NCBI RefSeq assembly: GCF_002893765.1
Contig: NZ_CP025938.1
Location: 2,747,501-2,811,500, forward strand
Length of the DNA stretch: 64,000 nucleotides
Reading direction: 5' to 3'
Source of the DNA: Tamlana carrageenivorans
GTDB taxonomy: Bacteria; Bacteroidota; Bacteroidia; Flavobacteriales; Flavobacteriaceae
The notes beneath the pieces were generated by a model that searched no databases, was not told the DNA's origin, and saw only the letters and a program-made list of their open reading frames with translations. Position 1 is the stretch's first letter. The number at the start of each line of letters is the position of its first letter. Of this stretch, positions 55,437 to 64,000 are shown in pieces. A program made the translations under genes and the position numbers.

Positions 55437-55520
55437 GGAGAGGTGCCAGAGTGGTAATGGAGCAGATTGCTAATCTGTCAACGCGTAAGTGTTGCCCGGG
55501 TTCGAGTCCCGGTCTCTCCG
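55437..55520 (+). tRNA. tRNA-Ser (anticodon GCT)
   Basis: 84 nt. The acceptor GGAGAGG pairs with TCTCTCC (one G-T), the discriminator is G, the T arm has GGTTCGAGTCC, and the long variable arm is the class II feature of serine tRNA. The anticodon loop TTGCTAA gives GCT at 55469-55471, reading AGC/AGT codons. CCA is not encoded. Confidence 0.95.
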
Positions 55521-55545
55521 CAAATTTTTTATGATAACCATTATT

Positions 55546-55620
55546 CGGGGTGTAGCGTAGCCCGGTTATCGCGCCGCGTTTGGGACGCGGAGGTCGCAGG
55601 TTCGAATCCTGCCACCCCGA
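55546..55620 (+). tRNA. tRNA-Pro (anticodon TGG)
   Basis: 75 nt. The acceptor CGGGGTG pairs with CACCCCG and the discriminator is A. The anticodon stem CCGCG/CGCGG encloses the loop TTTGGGA, anticodon TGG at 55581-55583. The T arm has GCAGGTTCGAATCCTGC. CCA is not encoded. 25 nt after tRNA-Ser, so cotranscribed. Confidence 0.96.
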
Positions 55621-55644
55621 CAAAAATCAATTCTAAATTGAATC

Positions 55645-55680
55645 AAAACCTTGTAAATCATATGATTTACAAGGTTTTTT
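55645..55680 (+). terminator. Terminator of the tRNA transcript
   Basis: A perfect 34-bp palindrome: AAAACCTTGTAAATCAT (55645-55661) with its reverse complement at 55662-55678, followed by more T. It can form a 15-plus bp stem with a minimal loop. Confidence 0.88.
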
Positions 55681-55798
55681 TTGTTTCGAAAGGTTTTATT
55701 CTGGAATTTTCAGTTTGTGAAGTTTCAAGGATCAATATTAAAAGCTAGGCACTAGTCGTAAATTCTAGGTGAATCCAATAAACTTTGTTAATGCAGAT

Positions 55799-57409
55799 TT
55801 AAAATTCATTAATAAAATCGGATAAATTATCATTGCGTTCTAAGCCTAATTTTTTTCTTAGTCTGTAACGTGATGTGTGGACGCTTTCTACACTTATTCC
55901 TAAAATGGATGCCATTTCTTTACTTGAGAAATTCAGCTTAATTAAAGCGCATAACTTTTGATCGGTCTGACTTAGTTTAGGGAATTTTTCAATGATGTTG
56001 GCATAAAAGCTTTGGTTTATATTTGTAAACCTAGCTTCAAATTCCTTCCAGTTACTAGCCGTATTACCTTGAATGCTTTTTACCATACGTTTTATAACCG
56101 TGGTATCAATTTGGTTATTCTGTTTGGATAATTTAGAGTTTATGGACTCTAAAAACTCATCCTTTTCAATAAGTTGTAAAGCTGAAGACGCCAATTGCTT
56201 GTTTTTTAACTCTAGAATATCATTTTGTCTTTTACGCTCGATTTCTTGTTGCTTTTTGATGTATTGTTTTTCCGATTGATGCTTTATTCTTAAGTTTCTT
56301 ACGAAAAGTACGGCAAACATCGAAATGAATAATACAACAACTACTAAAAGAATTGTTTTTAGTAACCAGATTTTGTCTTCATGCTCTAATTCAGCTAGGC
56401 GTTTTTCTTTTAATAAGACGTCTTGTTTTTGTTTTTCAACCCTAAAATCATCTTTAATCTCTAATAAGTGCTGGTTGTTTTTACTACGACCACCAAAAAT
56501 ATTGTTGTTTAACTCATTGGCATGTAGAAGCGCTTGGTAGGCTTCTTTGTATTTATGATTTGCTTGATATAATTCCGATAAAGATTGGTAGTTTCTTGGG
56601 GCATAATTACTATGAGTATGATATTTTTCACCGAGCTTTAGTGATTTTTTAAAATAACTTTCGCTCAATTCAAAATCATTTAAATCGCGATACACTTCAC
56701 CAAATAAATAGTAAATTATGGTAAGGTAGGAGGGGTCAACTCTTTTGAAATAGGCCTCAGATTCTTTCAACATATCAATACCTTCCTTACAGCTACCTTC
56801 TTTACACATAATGTATCCAAGCTCGGAAGTAGCAAAATATGGCGGGTTATCGGTTAATTTGCTATGGTATACGTTACTACTATCTAGATATTTTCTTGCC
56901 AGATCAAATTCCTCATTATTTCTGTAGAAAACAGCAATAGAAAAATAATCGCTTCTTAAATTTGTATTGTAATCTACCGGATCGAGTCGTAATGTTTTAT
57001 CAATAGCAATAGATTTGTTGAAGTACTTTAAAGCCTCGTCATCTCTTTTATAATAGCTATAAAGCCAGCCTAGTTGGTTGTAGATACTTGCTATAGATAC
57101 GGAATCTTTAGATTTGTCGGCCAAAAGAAGGGCATTCCAGTACCCATCATAAGATTTTCCGTAGTTAACGTTGTGGGCATATAAAAAGGATAAATCTTTT
57201 AAACTGTTTATGGCTGCTAAGGTGTCTTTCTCCTTCAGTTGAAAATCTATACTTTTTTGAAAATAAACAGCAGCGCTATCTGGTTTCTCGTATTTTAACC
57301 TGTCTGCTTTTTGGTAAAACGAATCGCGTTCAGCTGGGGTTTGACTGAACAAATTCTGAACTTGTAAAAGCGTTAAAATAGATAGTAGGAAAAATTTTAA
57401 GGGCTTCAT
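55799..57409 (-). CDS. Membrane TPR regulator with C-terminal LuxR-type HTH
   Basis: 536 residues. Signal peptide (about 1-22, VQNLFSQ), then TPR repeats (about 25-310; for example SIYNQLGWLYSYYKRDDEALKYFNKSIAIDK and SESYFKKSLKLGEKYHTHSNYAPRNYQSLSELYQ), one membrane helix (about 348-368, LLKTILLVVVVLFISMFAVLFV), a cytoplasmic coiled coil (about 370-430) and a LuxR-type helix-turn-helix at the end (LSQTDQKLCALIKLNFSSKEMASILGISVESVHTSRYRLRKKLGL). This is a one-protein sensor-regulator layout frequent in Bacteroidota: periplasmic sensing and cytoplasmic DNA binding. It is divergent from the GH2 operon, with a wide gap between, so it may control that operon; the signal is unknown. Confidence 0.85.
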   Translation of the reverse strand: MKPLKFFLLSILTLLQVQNLFSQTPAERDSFYQKADRLKYEKPDSAAVYFQKSIDFQLKEKDTLAAINSLKDLSFLYAHNVNYGKSYDGYWNALLLADKSKDSVSIASIYNQLGWLYSYYKRDDEALKYFNKSIAIDKTLRLDPVDYNTNLRSDYFSIAVFYRNNEEFDLARKYLDSSNVYHSKLTDNPPYFATSELGYIMCKEGSCKEGIDMLKESEAYFKRVDPSYLTIIYYLFGEVYRDLNDFELSESYFKKSLKLGEKYHTHSNYAPRNYQSLSELYQANHKYKEAYQALLHANELNNNIFGGRSKNNQHLLEIKDDFRVEKQKQDVLLKEKRLAELEHEDKIWLLKTILLVVVVLFISMFAVLFVRNLRIKHQSEKQYIKKQQEIERKRQNDILELKNKQLASSALQLIEKDEFLESINSKLSKQNNQIDTTVIKRMVKSIQGNTASNWKEFEARFTNINQSFYANIIEKFPKLSQTDQKLCALIKLNFSSKEMASILGISVESVHTSRYRLRKKLGLERNDNLSDFINEF

Positions 57410-57472
57410 AATGTTTGGTTGTTATTTTTTTTTAGTCGTTTAGTTTGTTATCAGTTGGTCAATCTGTTTTTT

Positions 57473-57480
57473 CAAATGTA
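57473..57480 (-). promoter_or_regulatory. -7 box (TACATTTG) for the TPR/LuxR gene
   Basis: Exact TAnnTTTG match on the minus strand, about 64 bp upstream of the ATG at 57409. No TTG was found at -33. Confidence 0.33.
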
Positions 57481-58554
57481 AATAAAAAAATCAGTGGTTT
57501 TTTAGGTTTTAAATCTGTGTTTAAGATGTTTTTGTCTAGTATGTTTTTAGATTTATTGTAAAAAAATGTGCTATGTGCGAGTTTAAAATCCTGTAAATTA
57601 ATTAATTGTGTATGATGTGTGTTTTGTATTTGTCGTGTATAAATCAGTTGTATAATAGTGTTATGTTCAGTTGTTGTCTAGTGTTAAATTCTTTAAATAT
57701 CCTGGATAAAATAAGATATTAATAATTATATCTTGTATTAGTGATTAAATTCATATTTGATTTGGTTGTTAAATAGCAATAAAATTGGTTTGGTTTTGAT
57801 GCTTTTAGAAGTGTTTTTTCTAATATGTTCAGTGCGATTTTTAAAATTTGTTAAAGTTTATTGCTCACTATTAACTTTATGTTTTTTCGGAAGCTATCAA
57901 CACAAGCGTATAATGTTTCTTATTTTTTCTTCTTCTATTTCTTAACAAAAGAATTGTTGTGTGTACTTTCAATTGGTGTTAATTGGTTTTTTATATTCTA
58001 TGAATAGTGTCTTTTTGTTTTGATTTAAGGTTCATAAAAGCCTTGTCTAGTGACTTGAAACATTTTAAACAGGTGTTTCTAAAATGTACATCCTATATTA
58101 TAGGGTTCTAAATTATTAACTGATGTGGTTTGTGTTTTCTTGAATCAGGAGAAGTTTTTATGTTATATCGTTTCATTAGTTATACCAAGATGGTAAATCG
58201 GCATATATTAAAAGTTATCTATTTTGGTTGTACATACAGCAAAAGGAGCCTGTTTTATTAGAAAGCCCAAGTTGTTTCTAGGGTAACTATAGAAGGAGTA
58301 ATTAACTTATTTTGAAAAGAGCTGGGGAGTCTCTATTAAATGTAAAACCAAAATTTGGGAAGAGCATAAATGTTTGTTGATTAAGTTTGAACTAAGCTTA
58401 TTATGTAGTAAAATCAGGCATTATTAATAGCTTGTTGAGTGTTTTTGTAGTTGAAAATCGAGGTATGGTAACTATTGTACAGTTCTAGTCTAGTGCTAAT
58501 TCCCTGTTGATCTAATATTATAAACCATTTTTGTATTCTAATAATTTATTAAAA
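57481..58554. other. Gene-free segment of about 1.1 kb before the GH2 operon
   Basis: No convincing gene on either strand. The + strand is unusually rich in T and G, with many TGTGT, TTTGT and GTTGTT runs, and short open frames look random. Nothing matched a tRNA, riboswitch or terminator by eye. It should contain the control region of the GH2 operon, but no exact TAnnTTTG box lies within 60 bp of the GH2 start. Confidence 0.6.
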
Positions 58555-61092
58555 ATGAAGAATCTATTTTGTGTTGTTTTTATTATTTGTATTCAATTTT
58601 TATCTCATTCTCAAAATACTAGTGAATTTGATAGGGAATTGGACTTTAATTTAAATTGGGACTTTTATTTAAGTGAATCCGATGAAGATTATAAGACTAT
58701 AAACAAATCTAAATTCAAAAAAGTTAATTTGCCTCATGATTGGGTTGTTGAAAATGGTTTTGATGAAACTTTAGGCGATGATGCTAAAGCTACCGGTTTT
58801 ATTCCAAGTGTAGGTTATGGCTATTATAAAAAGGAATTTAGTTTAAAAACAGAATCAGATGAATTAACCTATATTCTTTTTGATGGGGTTTATAATAATT
58901 CTGAGGTATATATAAATGGTCACAAATTAGGATTTCATCCTTATGGGTATTCACCTTTCTATTACAATTTAACACCGCATTTAAATACAAATGGTAAACC
59001 TAATACTATTATAGTAAAGTTAGATCATAGCCGCTTTGCCGATAGCCGTTGGTACACTGGAGCAGGAATTTACAGAAACGTTAAATTAGTTACTACTAAT
59101 AAACTTCATATACCTATTTGGGGAACGTTTGTTACAACCCCTAATGTTTCTAAAGATTTGGCCAAGGTTCAAATAGATGTAAGTTTTAATAATGAATACA
59201 ATTCAGATCAAAAAGTCTTTGTTACCACTAAGATTTTTGATGCTAACCAAAATGAAATCGCAAAAATAAGTTCTGAATTAGCTATTAAAGTGCAATCAAA
59301 AGCTGAAATCACTCAGGATTTAAATGTAAACCATCCACAACTTTGGGATGTTAACTCACCATATTTATACAAAGCTGTAACAACTATTAGTAAAAACAAT
59401 AGGGTTATTGATGTGGTTGAAACCCCATTCGGAATCCGCACGATTAAGTTTGATACGAATAAAGGTTTCTTTTTAAATGGTGTCAATATGAAGATTAAAG
59501 GGGTGTGTTTGCATCATGATGGCGGACTCGTAGGAGCAGCAGTGCCAAAAGATGTTTGGGAAAGACGTCTTAAAATTCTTAAAGATGGTGGGGTAAATGC
59601 TATTCGAATTTCTCACAATCCAGCTTCAAACGAGTTTTTAGATTTGTGTGATGAAATGGGCTTTTTGGTGCAAGATGAATTTTTTGATGAATGGGATAAC
59701 CCTAAAGATAAACGTTTAAACACCAACGAAAAAAGTGTCGATTACATTACTCGTGGTTATCAAGAACATTTTCAAGAATGGGCAAAGAAAGATTTAACGG
59801 CTATCATGTTAAGTCATCGTAATCACCCTTCAATCTTTCAATGGAGTATTGGAAATGAAATCGAGTGGACCTACCCAAGAAATGCCGATGCAACCGGGTT
59901 TTTTGGAAATATGAACTGGAACGGGAATTACTTTTGGGATAAGCCGCCATATTCTCCAGAAAAAATTAAAGAACAGCTAGAAACCCTGCCAAGAGGTAAA
60001 TACGATATTGGTGAAACGGCTCAAAAGTTATCACGCTGGACAAAAGCTTTAGATACGACACGTCCTGTTACAGCAAATTTAATTTTACCATCGGTAAGTC
60101 ATTTATCAGGTTACACCGATGCCTTAGATGTAGTTGGGTATAGTTACCGACGTATTTTATATGATTACGGACACAAAAACTACCCGGATAAACCAATTAT
60201 GGGAACCGAAAATTTAGCGCAGTACCACGAATGGAAATCCATTATGGAGCGTCCGTTTATTTCTGGAACTTTTCTTTGGACAGGTATTGATTATATGGGT
60301 GAAATTAGATCGCCTTGGCCAATACGAGTACAACCTTCAGGCTTGTTAACAACCGCTGGTTTTCCAAAAGGGTCTTACTATATGATGCAATCCTTATGGA
60401 CCGAGAAGCCAATGATTCATATTGCGACGCAAAACATTGAAAAGTCATTAAACAAAATTGATGACAACGGTAACATCGTGGCTAAAAACCCTAATAAATG
60501 GAAAAATGCCCTTTGGGAATGGCAAGATGTAAATGACTATTGGAATTATGCTAAAGGAGAAATGATTTCGGTTGAAATGTACTCAAATTGCGATGAAATT
60601 GAATTGTTTTTAAATGGTAAATCTCTAGGTGAAAAATATTTAAAAGATTTCGAAGATCATATCTATAAGTGGGGTGTGCCTTTTACGGAAGGAACTTTAC
60701 TGGCTAAAGGATCTAAAGATGGTGTTGTAACCGAAGCGAAGATTGTTACGGCCACGAAATCTTCCGAAATCGAGTTAATAGCTGATGACTTAACACTTGA
60801 TGCAGATCATTACGATGTATCAAATATCGTGTTGCAATTGGAAGATAAACACGGAAACCCTGTTGCTACAGACGATCGTGAAATTCATTTTGAAATTTCT
60901 GGACCTGCCAAATTATTAGGTGTCGATAACGGTTGGAAAAAGAGTGTACAACCTTTTCAGTCTAACATAAACACCACACATAATGGTAAAACCTTAGTAG
61001 TTATTCAGGCTACAGGAACACCAGGAACCATTCATGTGAAGGCTAAAGGTCGCGGATTAAAAACGGAAACGATTTCAATAAAAAGTAAATAA
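58555..61092 (+). CDS. Secreted GH2 glycosidase (beta-galactosidase-like)
   Basis: 845 residues from the ATG at 58555; an upstream TTG would place eight residues before the signal. Signal peptide about 1-20 (LSHSQ). The sugar-binding jelly-roll spans about 25-190 ([49 protein letters not shown]), an Ig-like domain about 195-290, and the TIM barrel about 290-600 ([20 protein letters not shown]). The acid/base Glu435 is in SIGNEIEW and the nucleophile Glu552 in [12 protein letters not shown]-terminal domains (DUF4982-like, then an Ig-like [23 protein letters not shown]) follow. Retaining beta-glycosidase, probably periplasmic or surface-located; beta-galactosidase or beta-glucuronidase activity cannot be told apart. 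First gene of the operon. Confidence 0.88.
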   Translation: MKNLFCVVFIICIQFLSHSQNTSEFDRELDFNLNWDFYLSESDEDYKTINKSKFKKVNLPHDWVVENGFDETLGDDAKATGFIPSVGYGYYKKEFSLKTESDELTYILFDGVYNNSEVYINGHKLGFHPYGYSPFYYNLTPHLNTNGKPNTIIVKLDHSRFADSRWYTGAGIYRNVKLVTTNKLHIPIWGTFVTTPNVSKDLAKVQIDVSFNNEYNSDQKVFVTTKIFDANQNEIAKISSELAIKVQSKAEITQDLNVNHPQLWDVNSPYLYKAVTTISKNNRVIDVVETPFGIRTIKFDTNKGFFLNGVNMKIKGVCLHHDGGLVGAAVPKDVWERRLKILKDGGVNAIRISHNPASNEFLDLCDEMGFLVQDEFFDEWDNPKDKRLNTNEKSVDYITRGYQEHFQEWAKKDLTAIMLSHRNHPSIFQWSIGNEIEWTYPRNADATGFFGNMNWNGNYFWDKPPYSPEKIKEQLETLPRGKYDIGETAQKLSRWTKALDTTRPVTANLILPSVSHLSGYTDALDVVGYSYRRILYDYGHKNYPDKPIMGTENLAQYHEWKSIMERPFISGTFLWTGIDYMGEIRSPWPIRVQPSGLLTTAGFPKGSYYMMQSLWTEKPMIHIATQNIEKSLNKIDDNGNIVAKNPNKWKNALWEWQDVNDYWNYAKGEMISVEMYSNCDEIELFLNGKSLGEKYLKDFEDHIYKWGVPFTEGTLLAKGSKDGVVTEAKIVTATKSSEIELIADDLTLDADHYDVSNIVLQLEDKHGNPVATDDREIHFEISGPAKLLGVDNGWKKSVQPFQSNINTTHNGKTLVVIQATGTPGTIHVKAKGRGLKTETISIKSK

Positions 61093-61107
61093 AAAATTTA
61101 AAAAGAT

Positions 61108-62124
61108 ATGAAAGCAACACGTTACGAAGGAGATAAAACCTTCAAAGTAATTGAAAAAGAAATGGCAGATCCAGCTGCTGGCGAAGTTAGAATTAAAGTC
61201 GCTTATGTTGGTGTTTGCGGAACCGATGTTCATATTTACCATGGTATGATGGACAAACGTGTAAACATTCCTGTAACCATCGGACATGAAATGTCTGGGG
61301 TTATTGATGCCGTTGGCGATGGTGTTTCAGATTATGCCGTTGGCGATAAAGTTGTAGTTCGTCCGTTGGATGATAGAAAGGTAAAATCTTCCGATAAAGG
61401 TTTCAATCACATTTGTGAGGAATTAAAATTTATTGGTATCGATAGTGAAGGAGCGATGCAACAATATTGGAACGTACCTACATTCACATTACATAAATTG
61501 AAAGAAACAACCAATTTAAAATTGGCTGCTTTAATTGAGCCTTTATCGGTTGCTACACACGATGTACGTAGAAGTGGTTTGGTAAAAGGTGAAACTGCTG
61601 TAGTTTTAGGCGGTGGTCCAATAGGTTTATTAGTGGCTATGGTGGCTAAAGAAGTTGGTGCACAAGTGATTATTTCTGAAGTGAATCCGAAGCGTATTGA
61701 AAAAGCAAAAGCTCTTGGTTTTGATGCTGTGAGTCCGATGGAAGTCGATTTAGTGGAATACGTAAAAAGTAAAACAGAAAACCGTAGAGCCGATGTGGTT
61801 TTTGAAGTAGCTGGCGTACAACCAGCATTAGATATTATGTGTGAAGTTGCTGGAATTCGCGGTCGTATCGTGATGGTAGCTATTCACGGAGAGAAAAAAC
61901 CAGTAGATTTATTTAAATTTTTCTGGAAGGAACTAAGCTTAATTGGGGCTCGTGTTTATGAGAAGGAAGATTACGAAAAATCTATCGAACTTATCACAGC
62001 AAACGAATTACCGTTTGAAGAGATGATTACCGATGTACAGCCTTTAAGTAATATTCAACAAGTTTTCGAAAACATAGACAGCAATCCTGATGGCTTAAAA
62101 GTATTAATGGATTGTCAGTTATAA
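61108..62124 (+). CDS. Zinc-type medium-chain dehydrogenase lacking the structural zinc
   Basis: 338 residues. MDR-family NAD(P)-dependent dehydrogenase. Catalytic-zinc ligands are Cys37 (GVCGTDVHIYHG), His60 and Glu61 (IGHEMSGV), and the coenzyme motif is VVLGGGPIGLLVAMVAKE. The loop that normally holds four cysteines for the structural zinc (about 85-110; RPLDDRKVKSSDKGFNHICEELK) has only one, Cys103, so that zinc is probably absent. Sorbitol/galactitol/threonine dehydrogenase-like members act on sugar alcohols, and a sugar-acid or deoxy-sugar substrate is likely here from its place in the operon. 15 bp after the GH2 gene and 20 bp before kduD-like, so tightly cotranscribed. Confidence 0.82.
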   Translation: MKATRYEGDKTFKVIEKEMADPAAGEVRIKVAYVGVCGTDVHIYHGMMDKRVNIPVTIGHEMSGVIDAVGDGVSDYAVGDKVVVRPLDDRKVKSSDKGFNHICEELKFIGIDSEGAMQQYWNVPTFTLHKLKETTNLKLAALIEPLSVATHDVRRSGLVKGETAVVLGGGPIGLLVAMVAKEVGAQVIISEVNPKRIEKAKALGFDAVSPMEVDLVEYVKSKTENRRADVVFEVAGVQPALDIMCEVAGIRGRIVMVAIHGEKKPVDLFKFFWKELSLIGARVYEKEDYEKSIELITANELPFEEMITDVQPLSNIQQVFENIDSNPDGLKVLMDCQL

Positions 62125-62144
62125 ATTCTAAAAAATAAATAAAA

Positions 62145-62915
62145 ATGAGCATTTTAAATACATTCAGTTTAGAAGGAAAAACAGCTTTAGTTACAGGTTG
62201 TAAAAGAGGAATTGGTAAAGCTATGGCTATTGGTTTGGCCGAAGCTGGTGCAAATATTATTGGTGTTTCGGCATCTTTAGAATTATCGGGAAGCGATGTG
62301 GCTAAAGAAGTGGAAGCTAGAGGAAAAAAATTCTCGGCATACCAATGTGATTTTTCAGATAGAAAATCGCTTTATAAGTTCATTGAAGCTGCTAAGGCCG
62401 ACCATCCACAAATTGACATTTTAGTAAACAATGCAGGAACTATTTTAAGAACGCCTGCTGCAGAACATCCTGATGAGATGTGGGATAAAGTGATTGAGGT
62501 AAATCAAAATGCACAATTCATTTTAACTCGTGAAATCGGAAAAGAAATGGTAGCAAGAGGCGCTGGGAAAATCATTTTCACAGCTTCATTATTAACCTTT
62601 CAAGGTGGTATTACGGTGCCAGGTTATGCGGCTAGTAAAGGTGCCATTGGTCAGTTAACCATGGCTTTTGCTAACGAATGGGCAGGAAAAGGTGTGAATG
62701 TAAACGCCATTGCTCCAGGATACATCGCTACAGATAACACAGAAGCTTTAAGAAACGATCCTGTTAGAGCAGAATCTATTTTATCACGTATTCCAGCAGG
62801 ACGTTGGGGGAAACCAGAAGATTTTGCTGGCCCAACCGTATTCCTAGCTTCAGAAGCGGCTAGCTACATGAACGGTTCTATCGTATTGGTAGACGGTGGT
62901 TGGATGGGACGTTAA
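62145..62915 (+). CDS. kduD: SDR oxidoreductase, KduD-like (2-deoxy-D-gluconate 3-dehydrogenase type)
   Basis: 256 residues. Classical SDR with the coenzyme motif TGCKRGIG (17-24), the NNAG motif in ILVNNAGTILRTPA, and the catalytic Ser/Tyr161/Lys165 in VPGYAASKGAIG; the end is GSIVLVDGGWMGR, typical of KduD and gluconate 5-dehydrogenase. KduD reduces 5-keto- or 2,5-diketo-type products of unsaturated uronates to KDG, in breakdown of uronate-rich polysaccharides. Cytoplasmic. Its presence with GH2 and sulfatase genes points to a uronic-acid-containing, sulfated glycan such as ulvan; KduI, KDG kinase and aldolase are not in the window. Gluconate 5-dehydrogenase is the alternative. Confidence 0.83.
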   Translation: MSILNTFSLEGKTALVTGCKRGIGKAMAIGLAEAGANIIGVSASLELSGSDVAKEVEARGKKFSAYQCDFSDRKSLYKFIEAAKADHPQIDILVNNAGTILRTPAAEHPDEMWDKVIEVNQNAQFILTREIGKEMVARGAGKIIFTASLLTFQGGITVPGYAASKGAIGQLTMAFANEWAGKGVNVNAIAPGYIATDNTEALRNDPVRAESILSRIPAGRWGKPEDFAGPTVFLASEAASYMNGSIVLVDGGWMGR

Positions 62916-62938
62916 TCTGTTCCCACAATTAAATAAAT

Positions 62939-64000
62939 ATGAAAAACACTCTAAACATAATACCTTATAAATTTCCAATTTTAACAGCGTTTATTTTTGG
63001 AGTGTTTTCATTTGTATATGGTCAAAATCAGCCTAACATCATATTCATCTTATCGGATGATGCGGGTTATGCCGATTTTGGTTTTCAAGGCAGTAGGGAA
63101 TTCAAAACCCCCAACTTAGACAAGCTAGCTTCACAAAGTATTCGCTTTACTCAAGCTTACGTATCTGCGGCGGTTTGCGGTCCTTCAAGAGCCGGGATTT
63201 TAACCGGGAAATACCAACAACGTTTTGGTTACGAAGAAAACAATGTGCCTGGTTATATGAGTGCTTCAGGAACTACAGGCGATGAGATGGGTTTACCGCT
63301 TGATCAAAAATTAATTTCAGAATACTTAAAAGAACAGGGTTATAAAACGGCTTTATTCGGAAAATGGCACATGGGCAACGCCGACCGTTTTCATCCAACA
63401 AAACGCGGTTTCGATACCTTTTACGGATTCAGAGGCGGCGCTAGAAGTTATTACGAGTTTAACGAGAATAATAAAAGCTCTAGAAAAGAAGACCGGATGG
63501 AACGTGGTTTTGGTGGTTTTGAAGAGTCTAAACAGTATCTAACCGATGCCTTGGCTCATGAAACGGTTCAATTTATAGAAGCACATAAAGCACAACCATT
63601 TTTTGTGTATTTGTCATTTAATGCGGTGCATACACCTATCGAAGCGCATCCAGACGATTTAAAAAAGTTTCCAAAGTTAAAAGGTAAACGAAAAACTTTA
63701 GCAGCTATGACCTTGGCTTTAGATCGTGCCTGCGGAAAAGTATTCGATAAATTAGACGAGCTAGGTTTACGAGATAACACTATTATTGTTTTTACTAATG
63801 ATAATGGCGGCCCTTCAGATACCAATGCGTCTTTAAATAAACCTTTAGGCGGTACAAAAGCCAATCATTTGGAAGGCGGTATTCGCGTACCATTTTTAAT
63901 GGCCTTACCAAATCAGCAACAGAAGCATACAACTTACAAATACCCAATAAGCACCTTAGATTTATTTCCTACGTTTTACAATCTAGCAGGAGGAAATGAA
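62939..64000 (+). CDS. Secreted sulfatase (S1 family), 5' part
   Basis: 354 residues visible, cut by the right edge. The ATG at 62939 lies 23 bp after the SDR gene. Signal peptide about 1-29 (FSFVYGQ). The alkaline-phosphatase-like fold shows the metal-binding DDAGYADFG near residue 43, the formylglycine site [16 protein letters not shown] (Cys80 of the C-x-P-S-R motif, to be converted to formylglycine), [16 protein letters not shown] and the later TNDNGGPSD and [19 protein letters not shown] metal/substrate blocks. It removes sulfate esters from carbohydrates outside the cell or in the periplasm. A maturase is not in the window. S1 subfamily and sulfate position cannot be assigned. Confidence 0.92.
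   Translation, partial: MKNTLNIIPYKFPILTAFIFGVFSFVYGQNQPNIIFILSDDAGYADFGFQGSREFKTPNLDKLASQSIRFTQAYVSAAVCGPSRAGILTGKYQQRFGYEENNVPGYMSASGTTGDEMGLPLDQKLISEYLKEQGYKTALFGKWHMGNADRFHPTKRGFDTFYGFRGGARSYYEFNENNKSSRKEDRMERGFGGFEESKQYLTDALAHETVQFIEAHKAQPFFVYLSFNAVHTPIEAHPDDLKKFPKLKGKRKTLAAMTLALDRACGKVFDKLDELGLRDNTIIVFTNDNGGPSDTNASLNKPLGGTKANHLEGGIRVPFLMALPNQQQKHTTYKYPISTLDLFPTFYNLAGGNE

Noticed and set aside
57757..57945. Open frame of 62 codons with hydrophobic sequence
   Set aside because: The T-rich background alone yields Leu/Phe/Ile/Val codons. No ribosome site, no neighbour coupling and no family pattern.

Overview
The window is chromosomal DNA of a low-GC member of the Bacteroidota, most likely a marine gliding Flavobacteriaceae. 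The evidence is a gliding-adhesin locus with type IX secretion (T9SS) type B sorting domains and PorP/SprF barrels, promoters that fit the Bacteroidota TTG / TAnnTTTG pattern rather than the sigma-70 pattern, a 6S-like RNA between zapA and rny, and a GH2/sulfatase sugar operon at the right edge.

Layout. Positions 1-18.8 kb hold a gliding locus in the order known for sprCDBF of Flavobacterium johnsoniae: the 3' end of a T9SS cargo gene, a PorP/SprF barrel fused to a long repetitive coiled coil (sprD-like), a 4718-residue SprB adhesin, and sprF. Positions 19-27 kb hold small membrane proteins, an Smr-domain protein, a calcium-repeat lipoprotein, a cysteine desulfurase, and a TonB-dependent receptor in tandem with an M23 peptidase. 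Positions 27-30.5 kb hold a division/RNA block: a coiled-coil protein, zapA, a 6S-like RNA, rny, a heptanucleotide tandem repeat and xerD.

Positions 30.7-34.4 kb are an insertion-sequence island between xerD and aroQ. It has an apparently intact IS4-type transposase next to a second IS4-type copy that is doubly dead: an in-frame deletion removed its middle catalytic region, and a complete IS3-type element with an A-AAA-AAG frameshift site sits inside it, flanked by a 5-bp duplication. Positions 34.9-55.3 kb are mostly housekeeping: aroQ, lpdA, ndh, msrB, an M48 lipoprotein, an MFS transporter, metE with a divergent Lrp/AsnC regulator, clpC, gyrA, a TPR protein, an NlpC/P60 peptidase, a thiolase and a PgpH-type HD phosphodiesterase. 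Two tRNA genes (Ser-GCT, Pro-TGG) with a clear promoter and terminator follow.

A membrane-anchored TPR/LuxR-type regulator and a gene-free segment of about 1.1 kb then lead into a tight operon that runs off the right edge: a secreted GH2 glycosidase, a zinc-type dehydrogenase that lacks the structural-zinc cysteines, a KduD-like SDR and a secreted sulfatase. Together these look like the start of a locus for a sulfated, uronate-containing (algal-type) polysaccharide. I found no CRISPR array, prophage or recognisable defence system. The most unusual items are the giant adhesin locus with its recently duplicated coiled-coil DNA and the nested, doubly inactivated insertion sequences.
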